From Mycobacterium angelicum (GTDB lineage: Bacteria; Actinomycetota; Actinomycetes; Mycobacteriales; Mycobacteriaceae): a stretch of 64,000 bases of DNA. The DNA is taken from assembly GCF_002086155.1 (NCBI RefSeq), contig NZ_MVHE01000001.1, positions 62,001-126,000 of the forward strand, written 5' to 3'. A program made the position numbers and the translations under genes. A model generated the notes under the pieces. The model searched no databases. It had not been told where the DNA came from and saw only the letters and a list, made by a program, of their open reading frames with translations. Positions 17,501 through 24,221 of this stretch are shown in pieces (the stretch's first letter is position 1; every line of letters starts with the position of its first letter).

Positions 17501-17875
17501 GGTGAACGCGCCGACGTAGACGCCGACGGACTGACCCGATACTCGACCGGCGACGCCGGCATCGTCGAGCGCCTCCCAGGCCACTTCCATGATCATCCGC
17601 TGCTGGGGGTCCAGGGTGGTTCCTTCGCGCGGTGATATGCCGAAGAAGTCCGGATCGAACTGCCAGGGGTCGCATTCGAGGAACGCGGCGCGCTTGGTGT
17701 ACATCCGCTCGGCCGCACGCTTGTCCGGGTCGTAGTGACGGCGGTAATCCCACCGTTCGGCCGGTATGTCCACCACACCGTCGCCTTTGTTAACTACGAA
17801 GTCCCAAAACGACTGCGCAGAATCGATTCCGCCGGCGTACCGGCACCCGATCCCCACGATTGCAACACGACTCAC
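11504..17875 (-). CDS. Type I polyketide synthase, KS-AT-DH-ER-KR-ACP, no release domain
   Basis: The protein has 2123 residues from a GTG start (AGGAG 8 bp upstream). KS: Cys175 (DTACSSSL), His310 (HGTGT), His350 (GHTEAA). AT: Ser620 (GHSVGE); the specificity box reads VPYH (719-722), neither the malonyl HAFH nor the methylmalonyl YASH. DH: His916 (HxxxGxxxxP) and Asp1075. ER: NADPH loop HGAAGGVG (about 1565-1572). KR: GGYGGFG (1769-1775) and YxxxN (1913-1917). ACP: Ser2075 (LGLDSL). All domains look active, so the chain should be fully reduced. Order and length match Mas/Pks2-type iterative synthases, but no acyltransferase pap gene or FadD ligase flanks it. A longer frame begins at 18040 but its first 55 residues are unlike a KS. 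Confidence 0.93.
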   Translation of the reverse strand: MSRVAIVGIGCRYAGGIDSAQSFWDFVVNKGDGVVDIPAERWDYRRHYDPDKRAAERMYTKRAAFLECDPWQFDPDFFGISPREGTTLDPQQRMIMEVAWEALDDAGVAGRVSGQSVGVYVGAFTTDHVINAVSGAALAHVNMHSAASASFTMLSNRLAYALNLKGPALTVDTACSSSLVAFHLGTQGIINGDCDMALVGGVNMMLQPETFVTMCKGGFLATDGRCKSFSASADGYGRGEGAGMVLLRRLEDAVRDGDRIYAVVEATGSNQDGRTTAITVPSLDSQEALARSVCERSGIAAHQVTYVEAHGTGTPVGDPVELRALGRVYGAVEGRTELLPVGSVKSTIGHTEAAAGVASVIKGALAVYHRTLPPQGWFEDPNPDIPFDELRVAIQLEAREVGAEVDRMAVAINGFGYGGTNAHAILAEPQAATQTALPQVPKQLDVNVFPVSARSEGAVRELAGAYADLLESSTDPDHLLAAAWTRRAHHRYRAGISFADPVDLTEQLRKLAAGSAAVGTVVGRCAGSVFVFSGMGPQWWAMGRDLLNAGGAFASEAARIDTVFKDIAGWSIIEELLRSEEESKIASTEFAQPANFLIQVALTHELATFGITPDIVVGHSVGEVSAAYVSGMLSLRDALVVSHHRGRLQATTAGTGGMLAIGLPVDDVRPLLADYPEIDVAAINSPSSVTVAGDPGELEALCETLSERGVFARILRVEVPYHSRRMDPILDELRSVLADITPGQPHLPLYSTVTGAAATNWDADYWCDNVRQPVRFADAVKTLVRAGHRIFIEVGPHPVLSANIRETLLADGESGTTVSTLDRKRPDAESVRQTISGLYAAGALDLSGTFTKPAGHLALPRYPWQRQRLHQELPEHTQAKYGSREGYSMLGDPDLYDRLAWQLRVSGQTLPWLADHVVNGACLIPGAAYLDAALSAAAMRTGSTSVTAEDVRFVAPLIVDPADGTVMRTEFDEASRRFTIRSRAAANTAWTVHATGRLVDGTYLVTKHPVPNTREMTEILPAALYAVLGTRGLTTGPNFQRITSLHASATEAVATVDARPDSDVTRHFAHPCVIDAALQVVAPLIDQAVGRTHGTVVPIAVQAIRAFGPLSDDVTVIARRHESDPMCADIVVLDSDESACLQLVGVRFGSITPGRGPLDHMDPLFYEEVWDLREQLSPDMLTPADQTATLVVAIGDRPHRLARELADALPHGIYYDCTNVVDSEADPFDALPQRLSEISANLPRLHVCVVAGEIGDDRDDVGALWSLQRVATATERFLDEQDGAETEKKSVFGDGSTGDDTFYVSLVTERAFAHHSDVSLPNPSHAGLAGARRVLVGEQPRLRWRLVDVEPNTQLTDLMTELSVPGAFSNDNADEVLLRSGLRFTPVITRTLPQRLEAMAKTEPLADPEANFTVEVPKSRIISELGWRRCARPTPGRSQVELQMQVVGLNYKDAIKVLGLLGERELAPTHFGTELGMEGVGVVTRVGSDVTELEVGDVVITAAKGMLTRYHLAEAGLCGKLLPSGPTGSVDFGPEHCTSITAFLTAERSLLTLARLEPGETVLIHGAAGGVGTAAIQVAKARGAEVIGTARTDERRAYALAAGADHVIDSRSLNFVDDVREITNGRGADVIISSAPGEILRHNFEAVAEFGRIIEVGKADIYQGGTLDLAAFDKNVGYFSIDMDRMLAHNSLGFVDLITSICEKFGNGTYQPLPVQVFGTAELAQACEEVFRSERTGRVAVRLTDDVPPVKPSWQEVVTHSDASYLITGGYGGFGLATGRWLVRRGARHLILVGRSGATTEIARKQLEQWRTAGIEITEELLDVTDQTAVTALVRRSHTAERPLRGIFHTAGAVADQRVADLELDSLRRVYDAKVEGARALWVAVSEVGVTLDQFAFYSSGGSMLGTMGQYSYTSANVALQSLTEEIVRRGQTAICIGWGHMSGLAGGMASDETAARYLNAAGFDPIDMDDGPIYLEAAMRLGITQAAIIPINWSKVNATVGHLRQLLRTTALVSAAAEANSSGERLRSALIALDEGKRGEVVAYMLAEQLAGVMGVSAESIEIDVPVTELGLDSLMAVEFGARASQALGVHLATLQMGRTFDLRQAGSHIAEVITTGTGAAA

Positions 17876-18357
17876 TGCACCTGCTCCTAGATAAATTGGT
17901 ACGCAACAAGGCTTTTGGTATGACTTTGGCGCAGCACGCCATCGCCGACATTTCGCTGCTGAGGAAGCGCGATCGCGGCGCCGGACAAACCGGCGCGCAG
18001 ATGGCACGTTGCTGATCACAAACTGTATTACCGCGTGCAATCATTGCACGTAATAACAGTTGCCTATGTAATCGTTCGGTTGATTATGATATGCGGCGCG
18101 CAGCCAGAGCGCAAGAGCCTATTTATGACCTGGGCGAAAAATGTGCATATTCACCTGAATGTGCAGCCTCGCAATTGCCCGGCCGAAAGCGCCAATCGTC
18201 GCCGCCGCCACATGTAATGCCTTGCCGGTCAATGGAATACGCGAGGCGACCGGCGCCGCGTGCGGCGCGCGACACACGCGCGCCGTCCGACCAGTGCAGA
18301 AAAAAGACGCGACAAAACAACCAATACGGCCGCACCCGGCCGCAGTGGTACGCGTCG
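17876..18357. promoter_or_regulatory. 482-bp PKS upstream region, no convincing gene
   Basis: The stretch between the PKS start and the end of the F420-type oxidoreductase gene has no open frame with mycobacterial character. Bases 18010-18095 are clearly AT-richer than the surroundings and contain the 41-bp inverted repeat (annotated separately) and, just upstream on the minus strand, a possible -10 element CATAAT at 18088-18083; I see no matching -35. The PKS ribosome site is at 17888-17884. The rest (18100-18357) holds nothing I can assign. Confidence 0.6.
18021..18061. promoter_or_regulatory. 41-bp imperfect inverted repeat with a perfect 17-bp core, probable PKS operator
   Basis: The core CGTGCAAT-C-ATTGCACG (18034-18050) is a perfect palindrome around one central base. 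It is nested in a longer dyad: AACTGT on the left is mirrored by ACAGTT on the right, with (T)ATTA / TAAT(A) between, separated by small unequal gaps. The centre is about 167 bp upstream of the PKS start and just downstream of an AT-rich promoter-like patch. This fits the binding site of a dimeric regulator, possibly two nested dimers. No regulator gene lies in the PKS operon. Confidence 0.65.
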
Positions 18358-18861
18358 CTATCCAGCCACCGCAGTGTCGGCGATCACTGCATCGACCGGC
18401 TCGAAGACGAAGACGTAGCGGGCGCCGCCACGCTTCAGGTAGGTGTCGTGCGCGGGCCACATCTCGACAAGTTTCGGCATGTTGCGTTCGATCTCGTCGC
18501 CCGTGGCAAGCCGGGCCAGGTAGCGCTTGGCGCTACCCGCGATATCGATATCCGCTGCGGGGTTGGCGAACAGGTTCTTGGGCCAACTGCTCGCCGTTTC
18601 CAAACCGAGGTTCTCGCAGGCCGCGACCAGGTTCTGGCCATCGGGCACGTAGAACACCGGAACCGTGCGCCGCTTGCCGGTCTTCCTCCCGGTTGTGGTC
18701 AGCAGCATCGTCGTCAGCGCGGGACCCATCAACGACAGCCGCCCCCGGCTGAGGCGAATCAATGCGCGGTCCAACTTCGAGGCGATGTGCTTGACGTATT
18801 TCGCGAACCAAAGCTGATGGCCGAGTCGGCGCATCGACCGGACGTACAGGACATACAGCAT
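18358..18861 (-). CDS. F420-dependent (deazaflavin) nitroreductase/quinone reductase family protein
   Basis: This 167-residue protein has the family's split-barrel signature TTTGRKTGKRRTVPVFYV (about residues 55-72) followed by a conserved hydrophobic strand (NLVAACENLG) and WPKNLFANP (about residues 93-101), as in the Ddn / DUF385 group. These enzymes use reduced F420 to reduce quinones or other acceptors at the membrane; the N-terminal basic amphipathic stretch fits membrane association. The usual GG after the LVA strand is replaced by ENLG. It lies between two minus-strand operons, 194 bp from alsS, and may be transcribed alone. Substrate unknown. Confidence 0.83.
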   Translation of the reverse strand: MLYVLYVRSMRRLGHQLWFAKYVKHIASKLDRALIRLSRGRLSLMGPALTTMLLTTTGRKTGKRRTVPVFYVPDGQNLVAACENLGLETASSWPKNLFANPAADIDIAGSAKRYLARLATGDEIERNMPKLVEMWPAHDTYLKRGGARYVFVFEPVDAVIADTAVAG

Positions 18862-19055
18862 ATGAACTCATCTCATTTCAGTTTCGGCTATCGCCGGGCT
18901 CGCCCAACTCAATAGGGCGGTGCCGCTTCGCAACCCGGCAGAAAACTCGCTTACGCGAGCGGAAGCAGAATCATGCTCGCTAGCAACTATTGCCATACGA
19001 ATGAATCAACTGTTCATATCCTAGGCGGCGATGCGCTCAAGCGCAAGCAACCGGT

Positions 19056-20717
19056 TCAGTCCACCACTCCGTCGTGCAGGTGCGCGAAAAGTTCGGTGTT
19101 GCGGGTGTAGTCGACCGGCACGTCGATCACGGTGACGCCGGGTTCGGTAAGCGACCGTTGCAGCGCGTCCCCGAATTCGTCCATGCTGCCGACCCGAACT
19201 CCCTTGGCGCCGAACGCCGCCGCATAGTGCACGATGTCGTAGTCGCCAAGCGCAACGCCCGAGGTGCGCCCATACTTGAGCAGCTGCTGAAAAGCCACCA
19301 TGTCGTAGGCGTTGTCGCGCAGGATGACGTGGGTGAAGTTGAGTCCCAGGCGGGTGGCCGTCTCCAATTCCTGTGCGCTGAAGAGGAATCCGCCGTCGCC
19401 GGAGATCGAGACCACTTGAGTTCCGGGGCGCACCATCGCGGCGGCCATCGCCCAGGGCAACGCCACACCAAGGGTCTGTTGTCCGTCGGAGAACAGCAGC
19501 CGCCGCGGTTCGTAGACGCGGAAATGGCGCGCCATATAGATGTAGTGCGAGCCCACATCGCAGGCGATGGTGGCGTCGTCGCGCACCGCGTCACGAATCT
19601 TGAGCACGAGTGCCGCCGGCGCTAACGCGTGCTCCCGGTCCGGGTGCGCCCGCGCGTCGTCATCGATGCGGCGCAGCGCCGCACGCTGCTCGGCGACCGC
19701 GGCGCCGGCCTCCCCCGACAACCGCAGCCCCGATACGAGGCGGGTCAGCTCGGCAAGGGTGGCCGCGATGTCGCCGCGCAGCTCACACGCCGGCTGGTAG
19801 TGGTTGTCGACGTCGGCGGGCACCTCGTCGATATGGATCAGCGTCCGGCCCGGATCGCTGTTCCATAGCCGGGGGTCGTATTCGACGGGGTCGAAGCCCA
19901 CGGTCACCAGGACATCGGCATGCTGGATCAACACGTCACCGGGTTGGTTGCGAAACAGGCCGACGCGCCCCAGGAAGTGGTCCTCGAGCTCGCGTGACAC
20001 CAGCCCGGCGGCCTGGAACGTCTCCACCACCGGCAGGTCGGTCGCCGCGAGCAGCTCGCGCAATTGCGCACACGGCGCCGGCTCACCGGCGCGCACCCCG
20101 ACGAACAGCACCGGATGTTTCGCGGCGCGAATCAGGTTGGCCGCCTGGGTAATCGACTCCAGCGGCGCGGCACCCAGTGGTGGTACCGGAGCCGGGCGCA
20201 CTATTGCCGTCGCCGTCGTCGCGGCGGATACGTCGGCGGGCAGTACCACCGCCGCGGCACCGCGCGGCACCGTCGTCGCGGTGCGGATCGCGTTGGCGAC
20301 GGCTTCGGGGACGTTGTCGGGATCGTTGACTTCACCGGTGTACTTGGTGAATGGCCGCAGCGCTGCGCAGGCATCCATGGACTGGTGGGTGCGCTTGAGC
20401 CGGTCGGCGCGGGCCACCGCGCCGCAGATCGCGATCATCGGGTCCTGCTCGGTGGTTGCCGTCACCAGGCCAGTGGCCAAATTGGTGGTGCCCGGTCCCG
20501 ACGTCACCAGCGCGGCTCCCGGAATCCCGGTCAGCCGCCCGACCGCGGCCGCCATGAACGCCGCGTTCTGTTCATGGCGGCACACCACCAGCTCGATGTC
20601 GCTATCGAGCAGCGCGTCGAAAACGGCGTCGATCTTGGCCCCGGGAACGCCGAACACGTGCCGAATCCCGTAGGCGCGCAGCGTCTCCACCACTCGCTGA
20701 GCCGAGCGCACACTCAT
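19056..20717 (-). CDS. alsS: Catabolic-type acetolactate synthase (AlsS/BudB-like), TPP-dependent
   Basis: This 553-residue TPP enzyme joins two pyruvates to give 2-acetolactate and CO2. It shows the activating Glu49 ([10 protein letters not shown]), the TPP/Mg motif beginning GDGGFLF (440-446) and ending at Asn469, and segments typical of the catabolic AlsS rather than the biosynthetic IlvB form: [17 protein letters not shown] (231-238) and GFDPVEYDP. No FAD-type regulatory subunit gene is nearby. It begins 3 bp after the acetolactate decarboxylase gene, making an acetoin-forming pair. Other TPP enzymes such as oxalyl-CoA decarboxylase fit the motifs less well. Confidence 0.88.
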   Translation of the reverse strand: MSVRSAQRVVETLRAYGIRHVFGVPGAKIDAVFDALLDSDIELVVCRHEQNAAFMAAAVGRLTGIPGAALVTSGPGTTNLATGLVTATTEQDPMIAICGAVARADRLKRTHQSMDACAALRPFTKYTGEVNDPDNVPEAVANAIRTATTVPRGAAAVVLPADVSAATTATAIVRPAPVPPLGAAPLESITQAANLIRAAKHPVLFVGVRAGEPAPCAQLRELLAATDLPVVETFQAAGLVSRELEDHFLGRVGLFRNQPGDVLIQHADVLVTVGFDPVEYDPRLWNSDPGRTLIHIDEVPADVDNHYQPACELRGDIAATLAELTRLVSGLRLSGEAGAAVAEQRAALRRIDDDARAHPDREHALAPAALVLKIRDAVRDDATIACDVGSHYIYMARHFRVYEPRRLLFSDGQQTLGVALPWAMAAAMVRPGTQVVSISGDGGFLFSAQELETATRLGLNFTHVILRDNAYDMVAFQQLLKYGRTSGVALGDYDIVHYAAAFGAKGVRVGSMDEFGDALQRSLTEPGVTVIDVPVDYTRNTELFAHLHDGVVD

Positions 20718-20720
20718 CGT

Positions 20721-21500
20721 CTAGCCACCCTCGGTCTGCCGGATCTGGCCGTCCAGATCGTCATGGTCAAGTTCGGCGCCGAGAAACTGCGCCGTGCGCT
20801 GCAGGCTCAGGTGCAATTCGGAACGAATGCCGATCTCGACGGTTCCACTGACCAGCCGGTAGTCGAGGGTGTGTCCGCCGTGACGCCGGTCGGTGTCGAT
20901 GAAGTGCGAGTGGTAGCCCGCCACCGCGATGCCTTGTTCGTAATCGGGCATCCGGAACCCGGCCAGCGTTCCGCTCACGTCGGTGAACGTCACCTCCTGC
21001 TGGTCCTGGGTGGCCTCGGTGAACGGCCGGTACGGCGGATGCTGCTCGGCGACGGTGCGGGTGTGGATGCTGCTGAACTGACCCGTAACCCGCACGGCCA
21101 CCATGAGATTGGTGCTCTCCAACGTCTGGTCGATGAGGGCCTTGAGCGCCGCGCGATCACACGGTGCCGAGATTTCGATCCGGCGGTCGGGCCGAAACCA
21201 GGTGACCGCGGCGAACGGTGTGCGTTCCTCGGGGTCGGCGATCGTCGCGCTCCCGTCGCTGCGCAGCTGGTAGCAGACTCCGTCGAGAACCAGCATTTCG
21301 CCGTCGAGGCAGTTGAAGGTGCCCAGGCCGAAATCGCCGTGGCGCAACAGCTCCCGGATCGTGACGTCGCCCTCGTACACGCCACTGAGCAGCGCGCCCA
21401 TGGTCGACGTCTGGTAGATCTCACGTCCGCGGCGATGGGTCAGGATCGCGTGCGCCCACCGGCGAAAACCGGCGAGTTCGTGGGGCTCGAACGCGGGCAA
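20721..21500 (-). CDS. budA: Alpha-acetolactate decarboxylase (AlsD/BudA)
   Basis: The enzyme converts acetolactate to acetoin and CO2. From a TTG start it is 259 residues. The zinc site His197, His199 and His210 in YHSHFIDTDRRHGGH, Glu68 in DGEML and Arg148 align with constant offset to the known Glu65/His194/His196/His207/Arg145 set of the Brevibacillus enzyme. TTG at 21500 is preferred because GAAGGAGG lies 6-7 bp upstream; an ATG frame from 21539 would overlap the aldolase gene by 20 bp and has no ribosome site. The gene lies 19 bp after the aldolase and 3 bp before alsS, in one transcript. Confidence 0.92.
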   Translation of the reverse strand: MPAFEPHELAGFRRWAHAILTHRRGREIYQTSTMGALLSGVYEGDVTIRELLRHGDFGLGTFNCLDGEMLVLDGVCYQLRSDGSATIADPEERTPFAAVTWFRPDRRIEISAPCDRAALKALIDQTLESTNLMVAVRVTGQFSSIHTRTVAEQHPPYRPFTEATQDQQEVTFTDVSGTLAGFRMPDYEQGIAVAGYHSHFIDTDRRHGGHTLDYRLVSGTVEIGIRSELHLSLQRTAQFLGAELDHDDLDGQIRQTEGG

Positions 21501-21519
21501 CTCGGGCCTCCTTCGGTGC

Positions 21520-22551
21520 TTACCCGTACCATCCTGCACCGTGGGCGCCCGTTGGGCTCACCAAGTCGAGCGCGATATCGACGAGCATGTCTTCCTGACC
21601 GCCGACCATGCCGCGCCGTCCGGCCTCTTCGAGCAGGCTCCGCGCGTCGATGCCGTAGCGTTCGGCGGCTCTTTCGGCGTGGCGCAGAAAGCTCGAGTAG
21701 ACCCCGGCGTAGCCGAGGGTGAGCGTTTCGCGATCGACGCGCACCGGCCGCTCCTGTAAGGGACGGACGATGTCGTCTGCGGCATCCTGCAACGCATGCA
21801 AATCACAGCCGTGGTTCCAGCCCAGCCGCTGGGCCGCGGCGATGAACACCTCCAGGGGTGCGTTGCCGGCACCGGCGCCCATCCCACCCAGCGAAGCGTC
21901 GACCCGCCGGGCGCCGTGCTCGACCGCGACGATCGAGTTGGCCACACCCAGCGACAGATTGTGATGGGCGTGGATGCCGATTTCGGTTGTGGGCGAGAGT
22001 GTTTGACGCAGCGCATCGACGCGGTCGGCGACCTCGCGCATGGTCATCGCCCCGCCGGAATCGACCACATATGTGCAGCCGGCGCCGTAGCCTTCCATCA
22101 GCCTGGCCTGTGCGGCGAGGGCGGCCGGGGTGGCCAGGTGGCTCATCATCAGGAAGCCGACGGCGTCCATGCCGAGCCCGCGGGCGGCGCCGAGATAGGG
22201 GGCGGCGACGTCGGCTTCGCTGCAGTGTGTGCCGACCCGCACGACCTTCGCGCCCGCGCGGTACGCCTCCTCCAGGTTGCGCACGGTGCCGATGCCGGGA
22301 AGTAACAGCGTGGCGACTTTGGCGCGCGTGACGACGCCGGCCACCGCTTCGATCCATTCGAGGTCGGTGTGCGCGCCGAAACCGTAGACGCAGCTGGATC
22401 CGCCCAGACCGTCGCCGTGGGCGACCTCGATGGAATCCACACCGGCGACATCCAGTGCCCTGGCGATCTCGGTGACCTGGCCGGTGCTGTACTGATGCCG
22501 CACGGCGTGCATGCCGTCGCGCAGCGTCACGTCACTGATGTAGAGGGTCAC
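21520..22551 (-). CDS. 4-hydroxy-2-oxovalerate aldolase (MhpE/DmpG/HsaF family)
   Basis: This 343-residue DRE-TIM metallolyase begins with the signature [14 protein letters not shown]; the metal-binding HAHHN loop ([12 protein letters not shown]) lies near residue 200. It splits 4-hydroxy-2-oxo acids into pyruvate and an aldehyde. The partner aldehyde dehydrogenase precedes it with a 4-bp overlap, as in all pathways where the aldehyde is channelled directly between the two subunits. This pair is likely distinct from the sterol-pathway HsaF/HsaG because the neighbouring hydroxylase is of the aromatic MhpA type. Confidence 0.93.
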   Translation of the reverse strand: MTLYISDVTLRDGMHAVRHQYSTGQVTEIARALDVAGVDSIEVAHGDGLGGSSCVYGFGAHTDLEWIEAVAGVVTRAKVATLLLPGIGTVRNLEEAYRAGAKVVRVGTHCSEADVAAPYLGAARGLGMDAVGFLMMSHLATPAALAAQARLMEGYGAGCTYVVDSGGAMTMREVADRVDALRQTLSPTTEIGIHAHHNLSLGVANSIVAVEHGARRVDASLGGMGAGAGNAPLEVFIAAAQRLGWNHGCDLHALQDAADDIVRPLQERPVRVDRETLTLGYAGVYSSFLRHAERAAERYGIDARSLLEEAGRRGMVGGQEDMLVDIALDLVSPTGAHGAGWYG

Positions 22552-23504
22552 GGTGCGGCTCCGGCGGTTTCGGTGTCATGGCGGGCGATGCGTTCGGCGG
22601 TGACCTTGGCCGCCGAGGTCATGATGTCGAGGTTGCCCGCATACGCGGGCAGATGATCGCCGGCACCGGCGACCTCAAGCAGAACGGTCACCCGGGTGCC
22701 GGTGAACTTTCCCGTCTGCGGGAGGTACAGCGGATCGTCGGCGCTGAAGGTTTCGAATTGAATCCGTTGCTTGAGCCGGTAACCGGGCACGTAGGTGCTG
22801 ACCCTGTCGACCATGGCCAGCACGTCCGTCTCGATCCGCTGGTGGTCGGACGGCCCGTGTTCCAAGCCGTCGACCAGACAGTAGACGGTGCTCCGCATCA
22901 TCGTGGGCGGGTCAGCGGGGTTGAGGATCATCACCGCCTTGCCGCGCTGCGCGCCCCCGACGACTTGCACTGCCGTAGCGGTGGTTTCGATGAATTCGTC
23001 GATGTTGGCGCGCGTGCCCGGACCGGCGGACTTCGACGATATGGACGATACGATCTCGGCGTAGGACACGATCTCACTCTGGGCCACCGCGGCGACGATG
23101 GGCACGGTGGCCTGCCCGCCGCAAGTGACCATGTTGAGGTTCGGCGCCTCGATGTGTTGGTCGAGGTTGACCACCGGCACACAGAACGGCCCGATCGAAG
23201 CGGGCGTGAGATCCAGCATCCGCACCCCGGTGCCGGCCAGCCTGGACCAGTTGTGCACGGCCGCATCGGCCGAGCTTGCGTCGAAAACCAGCTTGATGTC
23301 GCCGAAGTTCGACATGTCCAGCAGCCCGTCGATACCGCGGGCGGTGGTCGCAACGCCCAGACTTGCGGCGCGGGCAATGCCCTCGGAGCCGGGATCGATG
23401 CCCGCCATGGCGGCCATCGTCAACGGACCGCGGCTGCGCAGGATCTTGATCATCAGGTCGGTGCCGATGTGGCCCGAGCCGATGATCGCGACCGGCCAGC
23501 TCAC
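22548..23504 (-). CDS. Acylating acetaldehyde dehydrogenase (MhpF/DmpF/HsaG family)
   Basis: This 318-residue enzyme oxidises the short aldehyde released by the aldolase to its acyl-CoA with NAD. The Rossmann loop IGSGHIGTD is at residues 8-16 and the catalytic cysteine is Cys128 in VTCGGQAT. Length equals the family norm. The start is a GTG that overlaps the TetR stop by 4 bp, so the regulator is the first gene of this minus-strand operon and is co-translated with the enzyme it probably controls. Confidence 0.93.
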   Translation of the reverse strand: MSWPVAIIGSGHIGTDLMIKILRSRGPLTMAAMAGIDPGSEGIARAASLGVATTARGIDGLLDMSNFGDIKLVFDASSADAAVHNWSRLAGTGVRMLDLTPASIGPFCVPVVNLDQHIEAPNLNMVTCGGQATVPIVAAVAQSEIVSYAEIVSSISSKSAGPGTRANIDEFIETTATAVQVVGGAQRGKAVMILNPADPPTMMRSTVYCLVDGLEHGPSDHQRIETDVLAMVDRVSTYVPGYRLKQRIQFETFSADDPLYLPQTGKFTGTRVTVLLEVAGAGDHLPAYAGNLDIMTSAAKVTAERIARHDTETAGAAP

Positions 23505-24133
23505 CGGCTGGTCCTCTCGTCGACGAAGCGGCGGGCCAGGTCATGGATCGCCCTGCCGTGCAACTCGAACAGCGCGATGAGATCGACTGCGTCGCCGCCG
23601 ATCTCCTTGGCGATGAACAGGCCGTCGGCGCCGGCCATGGCGTAGATCGCCAATTGCCGAACCTCCGCGTCGGTCAAGCCCGGCACGAATTCGTGGAAGT
23701 TCTGCTTGAGTTGTTCGAACGCCTGGGCGCGCACCTGCAGGAACATCGTGCGGGCGCGGGGCTCGGTCGGCCGGCGCTCCAAAGCCAGCATCAGCCCCAG
23801 CCGGATGAAGTCCGGCGCATCCAACAACGCCTTGGCGATCTGGGTTGCGAATCCCAGGAACTGCTCCTCGGTATCGTCATTGCGCGGGACTTCCCACGCC
23901 GCTTCCCAGGCACCGAAGCTGCGCTCGATGACGGCCGCGATCAGGTCGTCCTTGTCCTTGAAGTGCCAGTAAATGGAGCTGGCGGGCAGGCCGCACTTGG
24001 CGCTCACCAGTGCGATGCTGGTGCCCTCGTAGCCGCGCTCGGCCGCGATTTCGGAGGCCGCGTCCAGGATTCGGCCGCGGGACAACTCGCCGTCGGCGCG
24101 GCTGCGACGACGTTTCGGCGTTTCTTTGGCCAT
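23501..24133 (-). CDS. TetR-family repressor of the meta-cleavage cluster
   Basis: This 210-residue regulator has an Arg/Lys-rich leader, then a helix-turn-helix domain at about residues 18-64 ([19 protein letters not shown] ... [14 protein letters not shown]). The C-terminal two-thirds form a ligand-binding helical domain with no identifiable effector. It has a strong AGGAGG ribosome site and heads the aldehyde dehydrogenase / aldolase / acetoin operon. It is divergent from the hydroxylase operon across an 88-bp gap holding two matching palindromes, so it probably represses both directions and is released by an aromatic intermediate. Confidence 0.9.
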   Translation of the reverse strand: MAKETPKRRRSRADGELSRGRILDAASEIAAERGYEGTSIALVSAKCGLPASSIYWHFKDKDDLIAAVIERSFGAWEAAWEVPRNDDTEEQFLGFATQIAKALLDAPDFIRLGLMLALERRPTEPRARTMFLQVRAQAFEQLKQNFHEFVPGLTDAEVRQLAIYAMAGADGLFIAKEIGGDAVDLIALFELHGRAIHDLARRFVDERTSR

Positions 24134-24164
24134 CGAACCTCCTCGGATGATTGGGTGTTGACTC

Positions 24165-24180
24165 TGTAGCGATCGCTACA
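24165..24180. promoter_or_regulatory. Operator 1: perfect 16-bp palindrome TGTAGCGATCGCTACA
   Basis: This exact palindrome lies in the divergent gap between the TetR gene and the flavin hydroxylase, 31 bp from the TetR start. Symmetry and placement make it the prime candidate site for the adjacent TetR protein. Confidence 0.8.
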
Positions 24181-24184
24181 TTAC

Positions 24185-24200
24185 CGTAATGATCACTACA
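24185..24200. promoter_or_regulatory. Operator 2: imperfect copy of the 16-bp site
   Basis: Read on the minus strand this is TGTAGTGATCATTACG, matching operator 1 at 13 of 16 positions. The two centres are 20 bp apart, close to two helical turns, so two dimers could bind on the same face. It ends 21 bp before the hydroxylase start and would cover its promoter or leader. Confidence 0.7.
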
Positions 24201-24221
24201 GAACAAGCGCAGGAGGCAACG

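Noticed and set aside
19001..19017. ATGAA/TTCAT inverted repeat upstream of the F420-type oxidoreductase gene
   Set aside because: Only 5-bp arms in an AT-rich stretch; could easily be chance.
19032..19045. TGCGCTCAAGCGCA palindrome after alsS as terminator
   Set aside because: The stem is at most 6 bp with a 2-base loop and no T-run, too weak to claim.
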